Assembly: GCA_023269675.1 (NCBI GenBank)
Contig: JAHFSX010000044.1
Location: forward strand, 1 to 34,023
From: Verrucomicrobiota bacterium
GTDB lineage: Bacteria > Verrucomicrobiota > Kiritimatiellia > RFP12 > UBA1067
Reading direction: 5' to 3'
Length of the DNA stretch: 34,023 bases
The translations under genes were made by a program, and so were the position numbers. Numbering within the stretch: the stretch's first letter is position 1; every line of letters begins with the position of its first letter. This document shows positions 24,426 through 33,447 of this stretch, in pieces. Under the pieces are notes generated by a model. It did no database searches. It was not told the origin of the DNA and saw only the letters and a program-made list of their open reading frames with translations.

Positions 24426-24510
24426 TTCGCGCAGAGGACGCTAAGGACGCAGAGGTTATGTTTTCTCTCAAATTCAAAACACCCTGCGGTCTCTGCGAGC
24501 TCTGCGCGAA
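24426..24510. repeat. cgcagag-type inverted repeat element
   Basis: The arms ttcgcgcagag (24426-24436) and ctctgcgcgaa (24500-24510) are perfect 11-bp inverted repeats. Imperfect pairing continues inward for about 18 bp each (gacgctaaggacgcagagg against tgcggtctctgcgag), leaving a spacer of about 25 nt. The element fills most of the 230-bp gap between the 574-aa gene and the tail-collar gene; the 73 bp between it and the tail-collar start are AT-rich and could hold a promoter. No transposase is present. Confidence 0.75.
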
Positions 24511-24582
24511 CACCGAATTAGGTCTGGATAGTTTTCGACACTAGCACAAGACCCTTCCAACGCCCACACCTTCAGGACGCGC

Positions 24583-26307
24583 CTATTCCAGCGAAAGGAC
24601 GCCCACCTGACTGATCCGCCGCAGTTCAAAAACCCCATTCATCAGAATCGCGCCCTCGCGGCGGAGGCCGTCCACCTGAAATTCAATACTGCCCGAGACC
24701 TTTTCCGACGGGTTCCACTGGGCGGACCCGTTGCCAGCCGCGGGCGCCTCGGCCCAGACCAGGGTGACCGTGTTCGAGATGGAAAAGAGCTCCGGCTTGA
24801 TCGCCCCGATGTAGTTTTGCGAGTCGTCGCCGGTCGGCAATTTCGTTTTGAACCTGGCATCCAGCCCGTCGTGGTCCGGATGATAGGGATGACGGAAGGG
24901 GTTCACGGAGTCATCGGCCGCGATGGCGTAGGTGAAGCGCAGGTTCTTGCCGAACCCGCCCTGGCTGCCGCCGTACGTCTCATCCCAGACCATGTCCGTG
25001 TTCTTCACGCCGAAGGCCACCGAACTGATGCGCACGCTCTTCATGCCCGGGGGCACCTTCTTCTCGTCCACATACAAGGAGGCGTTCCAGGTGCCGTTGG
25101 TGTTCTCCGCGCCCGCAAGGATCACGCGCTGCAGCAGGCGGCAGCGCTTGTCCGCATCCACATGCAGGATCAGGCGGAACTCCAGGGTGCCGCCCGCTTT
25201 GGCGCCGTCCACGACCGTGCCGTCACCCTGCACCTGGGAAACCTGGTTCAGGCTCGCCTTGCCCACCCAGAGGCCTGACGGCCAGAGCGCGTGGGTCGGA
25301 TCAGTCAGTCCATATTCGGCTTCCAAGGGGATTTCAACCCGTCCCCCGGCCGTATCCGCGCAGACCAGCACGCCGCCGTACGCCTGGCCGGGGGCCATGC
25401 CCGCGCGGTCCAGCGCCAGCGGCAGGGTCCACTCCTCGCCGGCCTGCAACGTCCGCGACCGCTCTGTCAGCGGGATCCACCCCTCCAGATAGTCGAACCC
25501 TTGCAGCGACGGCAGCGACGGCACGGCACCCGAGGCCGCGGCCGCCGAATTTATCAGGCCCAGCGTCACGGTCAGCGGCGCGCCGTGCTCGTTTTTCAGC
25601 CGCAAGGTCTGGTAGACGCTGTTCGACGGGAAGAAGATCCCGCCCGTGCCGGCCGGGAACACCTTGACCGGACCGGAGAACGAGGAGACCTTGTCGCAGG
25701 CGATGAAATAGGCCCGGCCCGGAACAATCGGGGTCGTGTTCAATCCGCCAAGGAGCGGCAGAACCGTCGGGGAGTCGTTGGTCCCGCTCACCGTATTGAC
25801 GGAAAGTTTGGCAAGGTCAAAGCCCGAGCCGTCCAGAAAGCTTCCGAATTTAGCCGTCCCGCTCTGGCGGAACCCCACCAGATTACAGGCATTCGTGCCG
25901 GGAACCCAATCGATCCGGGGCACGGCCGGCCGGCCCGTGAGGCTCCGCGTGCAGCCTGCAGTGGCGTAAAGCAGATACGCCTGCCCGGCGATCACGGCGC
26001 TGAGACTGTTGGCCCCGGCCGACGCCCCCGGAATCCACTTCAGATATTCAGCGGCGCTGTTCAGCGGCTCGTCGGGACTCTCCGTAAACTGCGCGACCGC
26101 GCGCGCCATGTTGTAGAGACTGACGCTCGTGACCGGCCAGTCGGCAAACACCACCTCGCACCGGGGATTTGCCGGCTCCACCTGCAGGTAGACCGCGTTC
26201 CAGCCTTTCGTCAGCGTGATCGTCTGCACGGCGTACTGCCCGTAACCGGTGAAAGCGAACACCGCCCAAAGAACGCCCGCCACCCCCACCCTTTTGAAAG
26301 CTTCCAT
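24583..26307 (-). CDS. Exported 574-aa protein of unknown function
   Basis: A signal peptide spans 1-23 (VAGVLWAVFAFTGYGQ) and the mature N terminus is AVQTITLTKGWNAVYLQVEP. The remainder looks beta-rich with few charges. Near residues 485-500 there is NPFRHPYHPDHDGLDARF, and the protein ends FELRRISQVGVLSLE. I recognise the GWNAVYL start and the HPYHPDHDGLD segment as recurrent in PVC secreted proteins but know no function for them. AAAGGAG lies about 7 nt before the ATG. It is the first gene of the minus-strand secreted locus, and the palindromic site at 26466-26485 lies upstream. No membrane anchor or sorting signal is seen. Confidence 0.82.
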   Translation of the reverse strand: MEAFKRVGVAGVLWAVFAFTGYGQYAVQTITLTKGWNAVYLQVEPANPRCEVVFADWPVTSVSLYNMARAVAQFTESPDEPLNSAAEYLKWIPGASAGANSLSAVIAGQAYLLYATAGCTRSLTGRPAVPRIDWVPGTNACNLVGFRQSGTAKFGSFLDGSGFDLAKLSVNTVSGTNDSPTVLPLLGGLNTTPIVPGRAYFIACDKVSSFSGPVKVFPAGTGGIFFPSNSVYQTLRLKNEHGAPLTVTLGLINSAAAASGAVPSLPSLQGFDYLEGWIPLTERSRTLQAGEEWTLPLALDRAGMAPGQAYGGVLVCADTAGGRVEIPLEAEYGLTDPTHALWPSGLWVGKASLNQVSQVQGDGTVVDGAKAGGTLEFRLILHVDADKRCRLLQRVILAGAENTNGTWNASLYVDEKKVPPGMKSVRISSVAFGVKNTDMVWDETYGGSQGGFGKNLRFTYAIAADDSVNPFRHPYHPDHDGLDARFKTKLPTGDDSQNYIGAIKPELFSISNTVTLVWAEAPAAGNGSAQWNPSEKVSGSIEFQVDGLRREGAILMNGVFELRRISQVGVLSLE

Positions 26308-26683
26308 CTCCGCGCTCCTTTGGAATTCGCCCGATTTGACTTGAACGCGGCCGTGCCATGTCTCGCGACCGCGTGGCCCGCCGCCCGGATCGCTGTGGGG
26401 ACCCGCAGTCCGCAGGTGTTTAAACCGACATCCGACAGCAAATGTGCGCAGGGATGAAATTTACCTGTCAATAGGACTTTAGTCCAATACAAAGTCATTA
26501 TTATTTACTGGTGAACCCGTTGCCTGAACGGCGGTCCTGACAGAAGGGAAAAATCGCGCCCTGACGACGCGTAACGCCCGGACGCACTCCGCCACGCACT
26601 CGCCCGATCACAGGGATCAGCGCGGCAGGAAAGGGCACAGAGAAGGACAGAGCCCGGCTCCCCACGGGGGGCGTCCGCCGACC
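26308..26683 (-). other. 376-bp intergenic region upstream of the secreted-protein locus
   Basis: No gene is supported here. It separates the small MscS gene (same strand, upstream) from the 574-aa exported protein. The half near 26410-26520 is clearly AT-richer than its surroundings and holds a palindrome next to a TTGACA box, so it probably carries the promoter of the secreted locus. No convincing terminator for the MscS operon was seen. Confidence 0.6.
26466..26485 (-). promoter_or_regulatory. Palindrome GGACTAAAGTCC abutting a TTGACA box
   Basis: On the minus strand GGACTAAAGTCC (26485-26474; arms GGACT and AGTCC) is followed after two bases by a perfect TTGACA (26471-26466), about 160 bp upstream of the 574-aa gene. 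The flanks are AT-rich. No good -10 box lies 16-18 nt further on, so the promoter call is tentative. The palindrome could be an operator placed to control the 21-kb locus. Confidence 0.45.
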
Positions 26684-27598
26684 TCAGCTCTTGACGCGGA
26701 CTTCGAGCTGCGGGAAGGGGATCTCGATGCCGTTGCGGTCGAAGGCCTCTTTGACGGCCTGGTTCACCGCGAAGAGCACCGTCCAGTAATCCGCGGGCTT
26801 GACCCACGGGCGCAGCACCAGGTTCACCGCCGAGTCGCCCATCGAGATCACTTCGGCGAGCGGCGCCGGCTCGGCCAACACCAGCGGATGCGCGCGCATG
26901 GCCTCCAGCGCGACGCGCTTGGCCTTGCCGATGTCGGCCCCGTAGGCGATGCTGGCCGCGATCTCCACGCGCCGCTTGTCCATGGCCGTGAAGTTGGTGA
27001 TGGCCGTGCCCCAGATGACCTTGTTCGGCACGACCACCTTCTTGTAGTCGCCGGTGGTCAGCGTGGCGGCCATCATGTTGAGCTCCATCACGGAGCCCTC
27101 GATGCCGCCGATCGCCACGTAGTCGCCGACCTTGAACGGCTGGTTGATGGCGATCATCATGCCGGAGGCCAGGTTGCCGAGCGTCTCCTGGAACGCGAAG
27201 CCCAGGATGAAGCCGGTGACGCCCAGTCCCGCGATGAGCGGCGCGATGTCGACGCCCAGGCGCTGCACCACCACCATGGCCAGCAGCACCCAGCCGATCT
27301 TGTTCACCACGCTGCACAGGAAATTCTGCAGCAGCGTGTTCACGCGGCCCGTTTTCTGCAGCGCCTTGTGCGTGGCGCGCGTCGACAGCCGGATCACGTG
27401 CGAGCCGACCAGCAGCAGCAGGACCGCCACCAGCACGTTGACCACGAAGGACGCGCCGTGTTCCGCCAGCCACCGCAGCGCGACATCGACCATCTCCCGC
27501 CCGCTGTTCATCTCGGCGGTGAACACCTGGGCCACGTCCGCCACCGGCTTCTGAACCGCCGCGGCCGCCAGGACCGCCTGCTGTGCCATCACATTCAT
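26684..27598 (-). CDS. Small-conductance mechanosensitive channel, MscS family
   Basis: 304 residues, close to the 286 of E. coli MscS. TM1 is about 47-68 (ASFVVNVLVAVLLLLVGSHV), TM2 about 96-113, and the TM3 pore helix about 118-150 (GLGVTGFILGFAFQETLGN), with the regular Gly/Ala pattern that lets the helices pack. The beta domain and mixed C-terminal domain follow, ending IPFPQLEVRV, a typical family end. It opens under membrane tension and protects against hypo-osmotic shock. An AAGGA site lies about 7 nt upstream of the ATG. The start is 3 nt after the aldo/keto reductase stop, making it the last gene of the citrate synthase operon. Confidence 0.93.
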   Translation of the reverse strand: MNVMAQQAVLAAAAVQKPVADVAQVFTAEMNSGREMVDVALRWLAEHGASFVVNVLVAVLLLLVGSHVIRLSTRATHKALQKTGRVNTLLQNFLCSVVNKIGWVLLAMVVVQRLGVDIAPLIAGLGVTGFILGFAFQETLGNLASGMMIAINQPFKVGDYVAIGGIEGSVMELNMMAATLTTGDYKKVVVPNKVIWGTAITNFTAMDKRRVEIAASIAYGADIGKAKRVALEAMRAHPLVLAEPAPLAEVISMGDSAVNLVLRPWVKPADYWTVLFAVNQAVKEAFDRNGIEIPFPQLEVRVKS

Positions 27599-27601
27599 CC
27601 G

Positions 27602-28768
27602 TTATCCTTTTGCGCCTTCGAACTCCTCGGCGACTTTCAGCATCCACGCCGGGATGTCGAGCCCTTGCGGGCAGTGCTTCTTGCATTGGCCGCACTGGAT
27701 GCAGGCCGAGGCCTTCTCGCTGGCCAGCAGGCTGCGGTACAGGGCTGGCTGCAGGGTGTGCTTGCGGTCGACCAGCAGGTGCTTGTTGTACAGGTCGAAC
27801 ATGAAGGGGATCTTCACGCCGACCGGACAGCTCTTGAGGCAGTAGCCGCATTTGCTGCAGGCGATCGGCACATGCTCGCGGATGAACGCGCACACCTTCT
27901 CCAGCACCTGCTTCTCGCGCTCCGAGAGCACCCCCACGTCGGCGGTTTCCACCGTGCGCAGGTTGTCCTTCATCTGGTATTTTTCGCTCATGCCGCTCAA
28001 GACCACGGCCGGCTCGGGCTGGTTCCAGATCCAGCGCAGCGCGCTCGACACGGGGTTGACGCCGTACTCCTCGAACAGGCGGCTCGCGCCGGGAGGCATC
28101 TGCGGCCCGGTCAGGAAGCCGCCGAACAGCGGCTCCATGATCGCCACGCCGAGGCCCTTGCTGGCTGCGTACTGCAGCCCGCGCAGACCCGCCTGGATGT
28201 CCTGCTGCGCGTAGTTGTACTGGATCTGGCAGAAGTCCCAGTCGTACGCGTCGACGACCGCCTTGAACACGTCGAAGTCGTCGTGAAACGAGAAGCCCGC
28301 GAAGCGGATGCGGCCGCGCTTCTTCTCCTCGTCCAGCCACTCCAGCGACTTGGACTTGACCACGTTCCGCCAGTAGCGCTTGTTCAGCGCGTGCAGCAGA
28401 TAGAAGTCGACCTGCGGCGCCTGCAGCCGCGCCAGCTGCGTCTCGAAGATGCGGCTCTGGTCGCCCGGCTTCTCCAGCTCCCAGACCGGCATCTTGGTCG
28501 CCACATACACCTTGTCGCGCCAGCCGTTGTTGAGCGCGACGCCCACCACCCGCTCGCTCTCGCCTTCGTTGTAGACGTAGGCGGTGTCGATGTAGTTGAT
28601 GCCGCCGTCGAAGCCGGTCTCGATCAGGTCGATGGCGCGGGGCTCGTCGATCTTGCCGTCGGCCATCGGCAGCCGCATGGCGCCGATTCCCAGCATGGAG
28701 ACCAGCGCGTCCGTGCGCGCGCCGTAGGGCCGGTACCGCATCGTCGGCTTGTAGTTGCGAATCTCCAT
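27602..28768 (-). CDS. Aldo/keto reductase with C-terminal double 4Fe-4S ferredoxin motif
   Basis: 388 residues from the ATG at 28768, chosen because GGAGG lies 6 nt upstream; the frame is open further but that part is out of family. The barrel carries the catalytic tetrad D61, Y66 (DTAYVY), K92 (ATKMP) and H126 (LLHAL). The C-terminal part has two cysteine clusters, C304-C307-C310-C314 and C356-C359-C362-C366 (CxxCxxCxxxCP), which should bind two 4Fe-4S clusters. This fusion class is common in anaerobes and probably couples carbonyl reduction to ferredoxin-like electron transfer; the substrate is unknown. It lies 35 nt after citrate synthase and 3 nt before the MscS gene. Confidence 0.93.
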   Translation of the reverse strand: MEIRNYKPTMRYRPYGARTDALVSMLGIGAMRLPMADGKIDEPRAIDLIETGFDGGINYIDTAYVYNEGESERVVGVALNNGWRDKVYVATKMPVWELEKPGDQSRIFETQLARLQAPQVDFYLLHALNKRYWRNVVKSKSLEWLDEEKKRGRIRFAGFSFHDDFDVFKAVVDAYDWDFCQIQYNYAQQDIQAGLRGLQYAASKGLGVAIMEPLFGGFLTGPQMPPGASRLFEEYGVNPVSSALRWIWNQPEPAVVLSGMSEKYQMKDNLRTVETADVGVLSEREKQVLEKVCAFIREHVPIACSKCGYCLKSCPVGVKIPFMFDLYNKHLLVDRKHTLQPALYRSLLASEKASACIQCGQCKKHCPQGLDIPAWMLKVAEEFEGAKG

Positions 28769-28803
28769 CTCACACCTCCACGCGTCACGCGAACGCACGC
28801 GCG

Positions 28804-30180
28804 CTACTTGCGCGTGTCCATCGGCTGGTAAGGACGCTGCTCGAAAATGGCCTTGTACGCCGGACGGATGATCGGCCCGCCGTTGAGCAGCTCTTCGATC
28901 CGGTGCGCGCACCAGCCGACCACGCGCGAGATCGCGAAGATCGGCGTGTAGAGGTCGATCGGGATGTTGAGCATGTCGTAGACGAAGCCCGAGTAGAAGT
29001 CCACGTTGGCGCAGAGGTCGCGCGGCTTGGCGCGGTTCTTGTTGAAGATCCCGGGGCCGATGCGCTCGATCGTCTCATAGAGCATCAGCTCTTCTTCGCG
29101 CCCCTTGGACTTGGCCAGCAGGTGCGCCTTCTGGCGCAGCATGTCGGTGCGCGGGTCGGACAGCGTGTAGACCGCGTGACCGAGCCCGTAAATCAGCCCC
29201 GTGCCGTCGCCGGCCTGCCTGTTGAGGATCTTGGTCAGGTAATCGGCCACCTCGCCCTCGTTGTCCCAGTGCTCGACGTGCTCCTTGATCTCGCGCATCT
29301 GCTCCATCACGCGCAGGTTGGCGCCGCCGTGGCGCGGGCCCTTGAGCGAGAGCGTCGCCGCCGCGATGGCGGCGTACGAGTCGGTGAACGAGGAGGTCAC
29401 CACGTGCGTGGTGAAGGCCGAGTTGTTGCCGCCGCCGTGCTCCGCGTGCAGCACGAGGCAGAGGTCGAGCAGTTCGGCTTCGAGCTGCGAGTACATGCCG
29501 TCCTCGCGGATCAGCATCAGGAGATTCTCCGCCGTGCTTTTCCCGCTCTCGGGATAGCGCATCATCAGGCTCTGCCCCATGTGGTAGTGGGCTTTGGCCT
29601 GGTACGCGTAGGCGGCGATGGTCGGGAACTGCGCGATCATCTCGATGCTCTGCCGCAGCGTCGTCTCGATGTCCAGCCGGTCCGGCGCGGGATCATAGGT
29701 ATAGGCCATCAGCACGGCCCGCGCGATGCTGTTCATCAGATCCTTGCCCGGCGCGCGGATGATCGCGCTTTCTTTGAAGCCGTCCGGCAACCGGCGGTAC
29801 GAATCGAGCAACTCGTTCCAGATCTTCAGCTCGCCCGCGCTCGGCAGTTCGCCGAACAGCAGCAGGTAGGCGGTCTCCTCAAACCCGAAGCGCCTCTCGC
29901 TCTGAAACCCGTGCACGAGATCGTTGACGTTGATGCCGCGATAGAAAAGCTGCCCCGGGACCGAGACCTTCTCGCTCTCGGAGATGATGTAGCCGTGCAC
30001 GGCGCCGATGCAGGTCAGGCCGACCAGGACGCCCGTCCCGTCCGCATTGCGAAGGCCGCGCTTGACGTTAAACTTCTCGTACAGCGCCGGATCGATTTTG
30101 CCCGTCGCGCGAATTTTGTCCGCGTACCCCTTCAACAGCCCAGCGTCCAACATCGGATTTGTGGGTTGCGATGCGTTCAT
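28804..30180 (-). CDS. gltA: Citrate synthase (citrate/2-methylcitrate synthase family)
   Basis: 458 residues. It condenses acetyl-CoA with oxaloacetate to citrate at the entry to the TCA cycle. Expected active-site residues are present: H284 in GPRHGGAN, H335 in GLGHAVY and D394 in ANVDFYSG; AEHGG (246-250) is also conserved. The N-terminal 50 residues before VLVGLTCIGAVHGY are longer than in E. coli GltA, and the subfamily resembles the form found in many anaerobes; a 2-methylcitrate synthase role cannot be excluded. AGGAG lies about 6 nt before the ATG and a good promoter lies 72-100 bp upstream, so it leads an operon with the aldo/keto reductase and MscS. Confidence 0.93.
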   Translation of the reverse strand: MNASQPTNPMLDAGLLKGYADKIRATGKIDPALYEKFNVKRGLRNADGTGVLVGLTCIGAVHGYIISESEKVSVPGQLFYRGINVNDLVHGFQSERRFGFEETAYLLLFGELPSAGELKIWNELLDSYRRLPDGFKESAIIRAPGKDLMNSIARAVLMAYTYDPAPDRLDIETTLRQSIEMIAQFPTIAAYAYQAKAHYHMGQSLMMRYPESGKSTAENLLMLIREDGMYSQLEAELLDLCLVLHAEHGGGNNSAFTTHVVTSSFTDSYAAIAAATLSLKGPRHGGANLRVMEQMREIKEHVEHWDNEGEVADYLTKILNRQAGDGTGLIYGLGHAVYTLSDPRTDMLRQKAHLLAKSKGREEELMLYETIERIGPGIFNKNRAKPRDLCANVDFYSGFVYDMLNIPIDLYTPIFAISRVVGWCAHRIEELLNGGPIIRPAYKAIFEQRPYQPMDTRK

Positions 30181-30251
30181 TCGGTCTCCTTTTGCGGAAA
30201 AAATTTCCGGTGCTCACGTAACAGGCATGTACAGCCCTTGAAAGAGAACGG

Positions 30252-30280
30252 AGTTTATCTATTTTAAACCAACGGGTCAA
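30252..30280 (-). promoter_or_regulatory. Sigma70-type promoter of the citrate synthase operon
   Basis: On the minus strand TTGACC (30280-30275), a 17-nt AT-rich spacer and TAAACT (30257-30252). The predicted start near 30245 gives a leader of about 64 nt with a small GCGGAAA/TTTCCG inverted repeat near 30195-30209. Confidence 0.7.
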
Positions 30281-30296
30281 CACATCAAACGCGAAT

Positions 30297-30887
30297 TCAG
30301 AGGAACCCGAGCGCCGCCCCGATCGCCGCGCCACCCAGCAGGACGTAGACGGGCGAGAGTTTTGTGAACGCGGTCAGGGCGAAGGCGGCCGCCACAAGCG
30401 CCGTGGCCCGCAGGTCGGGCAGACGCTGCAGCACGGCGCGCGCCTCGCCGCCCCACAGGCACTCCAGCACCAGCAGCGCGGCCGCCGTGATCACCAGGCC
30501 GGTGACGAGCGGACGCAGGATGTCGAACACCCGCACCATGCAGGGATGATGGCGGTTGCGGCGCCAAAACGCCCCCAGCAGGTTGATGCACAGCAGCGAG
30601 GGCGCGCACACCGCCAGCGTGCCCACCACCGCGCCCGCCACCGCGATCCAGAGCGCCTGCGGATAGGCCGCGCCCACCACGCGGTAACCGACAAACGTGG
30701 CGGTGTTGACCGACATCGGGCCGGGCGTCATCTGCGCGATGCCAAGAATGTCGAGAAACTGCTGCGTGTCCAGCCAGCCGCGGCTCACCATCTCGTACTG
30801 GATGATCGGGATCATCGCCAGCCCGCCGCCGACGGTCAGGATGCCGATCTTGAAAAAGACATAAGCCAGCTTGAGGAAGATGTTCAT
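30297..30887 (-). CDS. Chromate transporter, second CHR half
   Basis: 196 residues from the ATG at 30887, which overlaps the stop of the preceding half as ATGA; the longer frame upstream is a shadow of that gene. It has the CHR-domain signature FFKIGILTVGGGLAMIPII, then QMTPGPMSVNTATFVGYRV, and about five or six hydrophobic helices. In short-chain CHR proteins two about 190-residue halves encoded in tandem assemble as one transporter, assigned to chromate efflux from ChrA work, although the natural substrate of many relatives is untested. Translational coupling to its partner supports a heteromer. Confidence 0.92.
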   Translation of the reverse strand: MNIFLKLAYVFFKIGILTVGGGLAMIPIIQYEMVSRGWLDTQQFLDILGIAQMTPGPMSVNTATFVGYRVVGAAYPQALWIAVAGAVVGTLAVCAPSLLCINLLGAFWRRNRHHPCMVRVFDILRPLVTGLVITAAALLVLECLWGGEARAVLQRLPDLRATALVAAAFALTAFTKLSPVYVLLGGAAIGAALGFL

Positions 30888-31450
30888 GGCCTCCTCCGGA
30901 GAACTGACGCCGCGTACCACAGCACGCCGGCCGCCACCCCCGCCAGGATCACGCGCACCGCGCTGACGCCGCACCCCAGCACGAGCGCGACCACGAGGAC
31001 GGAGACGGCCAGGCCCAGCCGCGTCTGCCGGCTGCGCCTGAACAGCGTGTAGGCCACGCCCAGCATCAGGCCCGCCACGGCCGGGCGCAGGCCCGACATC
31101 GCCGCGGCCAGCAGCCTGGAGCCCGCCATCTGATCAAAGGCGACCGCATAGGCAAGGATCACGAAGAAGGGGGCGAACACCACGCCGAGGGTCGCCGCCA
31201 CCGTCCCCCAGAAGCCGCGCAGATGATGCCCGATCAGCATCGCCGTATTGATCGCCACCACGCCCGGCACCAGCTGCGACATGGCGTAATAGTCCGTCAT
31301 CTCTTCGAACCGGCACCAGCCGCGGCGGTTCACCACCTCGCGCTCCAAGAGCGGCAGCATCGCGTAGCCGCCGCCGAACAGCACCGCGCCGACCTTCGCG
31401 AAACTCACGAAGATCTGTCCCAGCGTCGCCGCGTGCGCTTGATCCGGCAT
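30884..31450 (-). CDS. Chromate transporter, first CHR half
   Basis: 188 residues with the CHR signature FAKVGAVLFGGGYAMLPLLE, the following RRGW and the segment SQLVPGVVAINTAMLIGHHLRG, plus several hydrophobic helices. It pairs with the overlapping downstream half (4-nt ATGA overlap), the standard arrangement for short-chain CHR transporters. The ATG at 31450 has a purine-rich AGGGGAAGGGG stretch just upstream, and promoter boxes lie at 31483-31510. It is divergent from the ABC ATPase genes across a 123-bp region. Confidence 0.92.
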   Translation of the reverse strand: MPDQAHAATLGQIFVSFAKVGAVLFGGGYAMLPLLEREVVNRRGWCRFEEMTDYYAMSQLVPGVVAINTAMLIGHHLRGFWGTVAATLGVVFAPFFVILAYAVAFDQMAGSRLLAAAMSGLRPAVAGLMLGVAYTLFRRSRQTRLGLAVSVLVVALVLGCGVSAVRVILAGVAAGVLWYAASVLRRRP

Positions 31451-31482
31451 GGCCCCTTCCCCTTGTTGAAAACCGGCCGTTG

Positions 31483-31510
31483 ATTATGCCTTGTTTCAGC
31501 CGCGAAACAA
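31483..31510 (-). promoter_or_regulatory. Candidate promoter of the chromate transporter pair
   Basis: On the minus strand TTGTTT (31510-31505), a 16-nt spacer and CATAAT (31488-31483), 33 nt before the first CHR gene. The -35 box lies inside a 9-bp inverted repeat (31500-31525), which could be an operator. Confidence 0.5.
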
Positions 31511-31525
31511 AGTCCGGTTTCGCGG
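31500..31525. promoter_or_regulatory. Perfect 9-bp inverted repeat in the divergent region
   Basis: CCGCGAAAC (31500-31508) and GTTTCGCGG (31517-31525) are separated by 8 nt. It overlaps the -35 box of the chromate promoter and precedes the ABC gene by 48 bp. A short CATTTTCTGTT follows on the plus strand, so it could also act as a weak terminator or attenuator. Confidence 0.5.
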
Positions 31526-31573
31526 CATTTTCTGTTCCCGCTTCCGGCCGCTTCCGGTTACAATGATTCGCCA

Positions 31574-32610
<1,037 letters not shown>

Positions 32611-32614
<4 letters not shown>

Positions 32615-33447
32615 ACATCCCCATGACGCTCCTGAACGTCCAAGACCTCCACGTCACCTACCACGCGCACGGCCAGAAGCCGGTCGAAGCCGTGCGCGGC
32701 GTGTCGTTCAGCGTCGACGCGGGCGAATCGCTCGGCATCGTAGGCGAGAGCGGCTGCGGCAAATCCTCGCTCGCCAAGACCGTCATCGGGCTCCAGCCGC
32801 CCAGCGCGGGCTCCTTGCGCTTCAAGGGCCAGGAGCTCAGCCGCATGGCGCCCGCCGCGTTCCGTGATTACCGCCGCGTCGTGCAGATGGTCTTTCAGGA
32901 CGCTGTGGGCTCGCTCAACCCCCGCATGACCGTGCGCCAAACCCTCGAAGAGGTGCTGCACGTGCACCGGATGGTGCCCGCCAACCGCGTCGCGGCCCGC
33001 GTGCGCGAGCTGCTGGACCGCGTCGGGCTGCCGGAGACGGTGCTCGACGCCTACCCGCGCGAGATCAGCGGCGGCCAGTGTCAGCGGATCAGCTTCGCGC
33101 GCTGCCTCGCGCTCGAGCCGCAGCTCATCATCGCGGACGAGCCGGTCAGCGCGCTGGACGTCTCGGTGCAGGCCCGCATCCTGAACTTGGTGCGCACGCT
33201 CCAGAAGGAGCTGCATCTCGCGGTCATCCTGATCTCGCACGACCTCGCGGTGGTGCGCAACATCTGCGACCGCGTGGCCGTGATGTACGCCGGCCAGTTC
33301 GTCGAGAGCGGCCCGGCCGCCGACGTGCTCGACGCGCCGAAGCACGCCTACACCCGCGAGCTGCTGGCCGCCGTGCCGGACGTCGGCCGCGCGTTACGAG
33401 AGCGGGCGCAAAGACCCACCTCCCAACTCCTAACTCCTAGTTCCTAA
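32611..33447 (+). CDS. Oligopeptide/dipeptide ABC transporter ATP-binding protein (DppF/OppF type)
   Basis: 278 residues from GTG 32611, which overlaps the previous stop as GTGA; the ATG at 32623 is an alternative. Walker A is GESGCGKS (45-52), the Q-loop is VFQDAVGSLNPRMTV, the signature is ISGGQ (152-156), Walker B is IIADE (173-177) and the switch is H210. It forms the second ATPase of a Dpp/Opp-type importer with its upstream neighbour. It is shorter than usual at the C terminus: the family cysteine-containing extension is missing and the last residues (about 269-278, PTSQLLTPSS) are encoded by an aactcct heptamer array, suggesting that the original 3' end was lost or replaced. Confidence 0.9.

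Noticed and set aside
26505..28340. 611-codon open frame on the minus strand
   Set aside because: It is in another frame across the aldo/keto reductase and MscS genes, which have complete motifs. The product is low-complexity Arg/Gly-rich.
30888..30974. N-terminal extension of the second chromate transporter half
   Set aside because: The extra 29 residues are Arg/Gly-rich antiframe sequence overlapping the first half. The ATG at 30887 with ATGA overlap matches the family N terminus.
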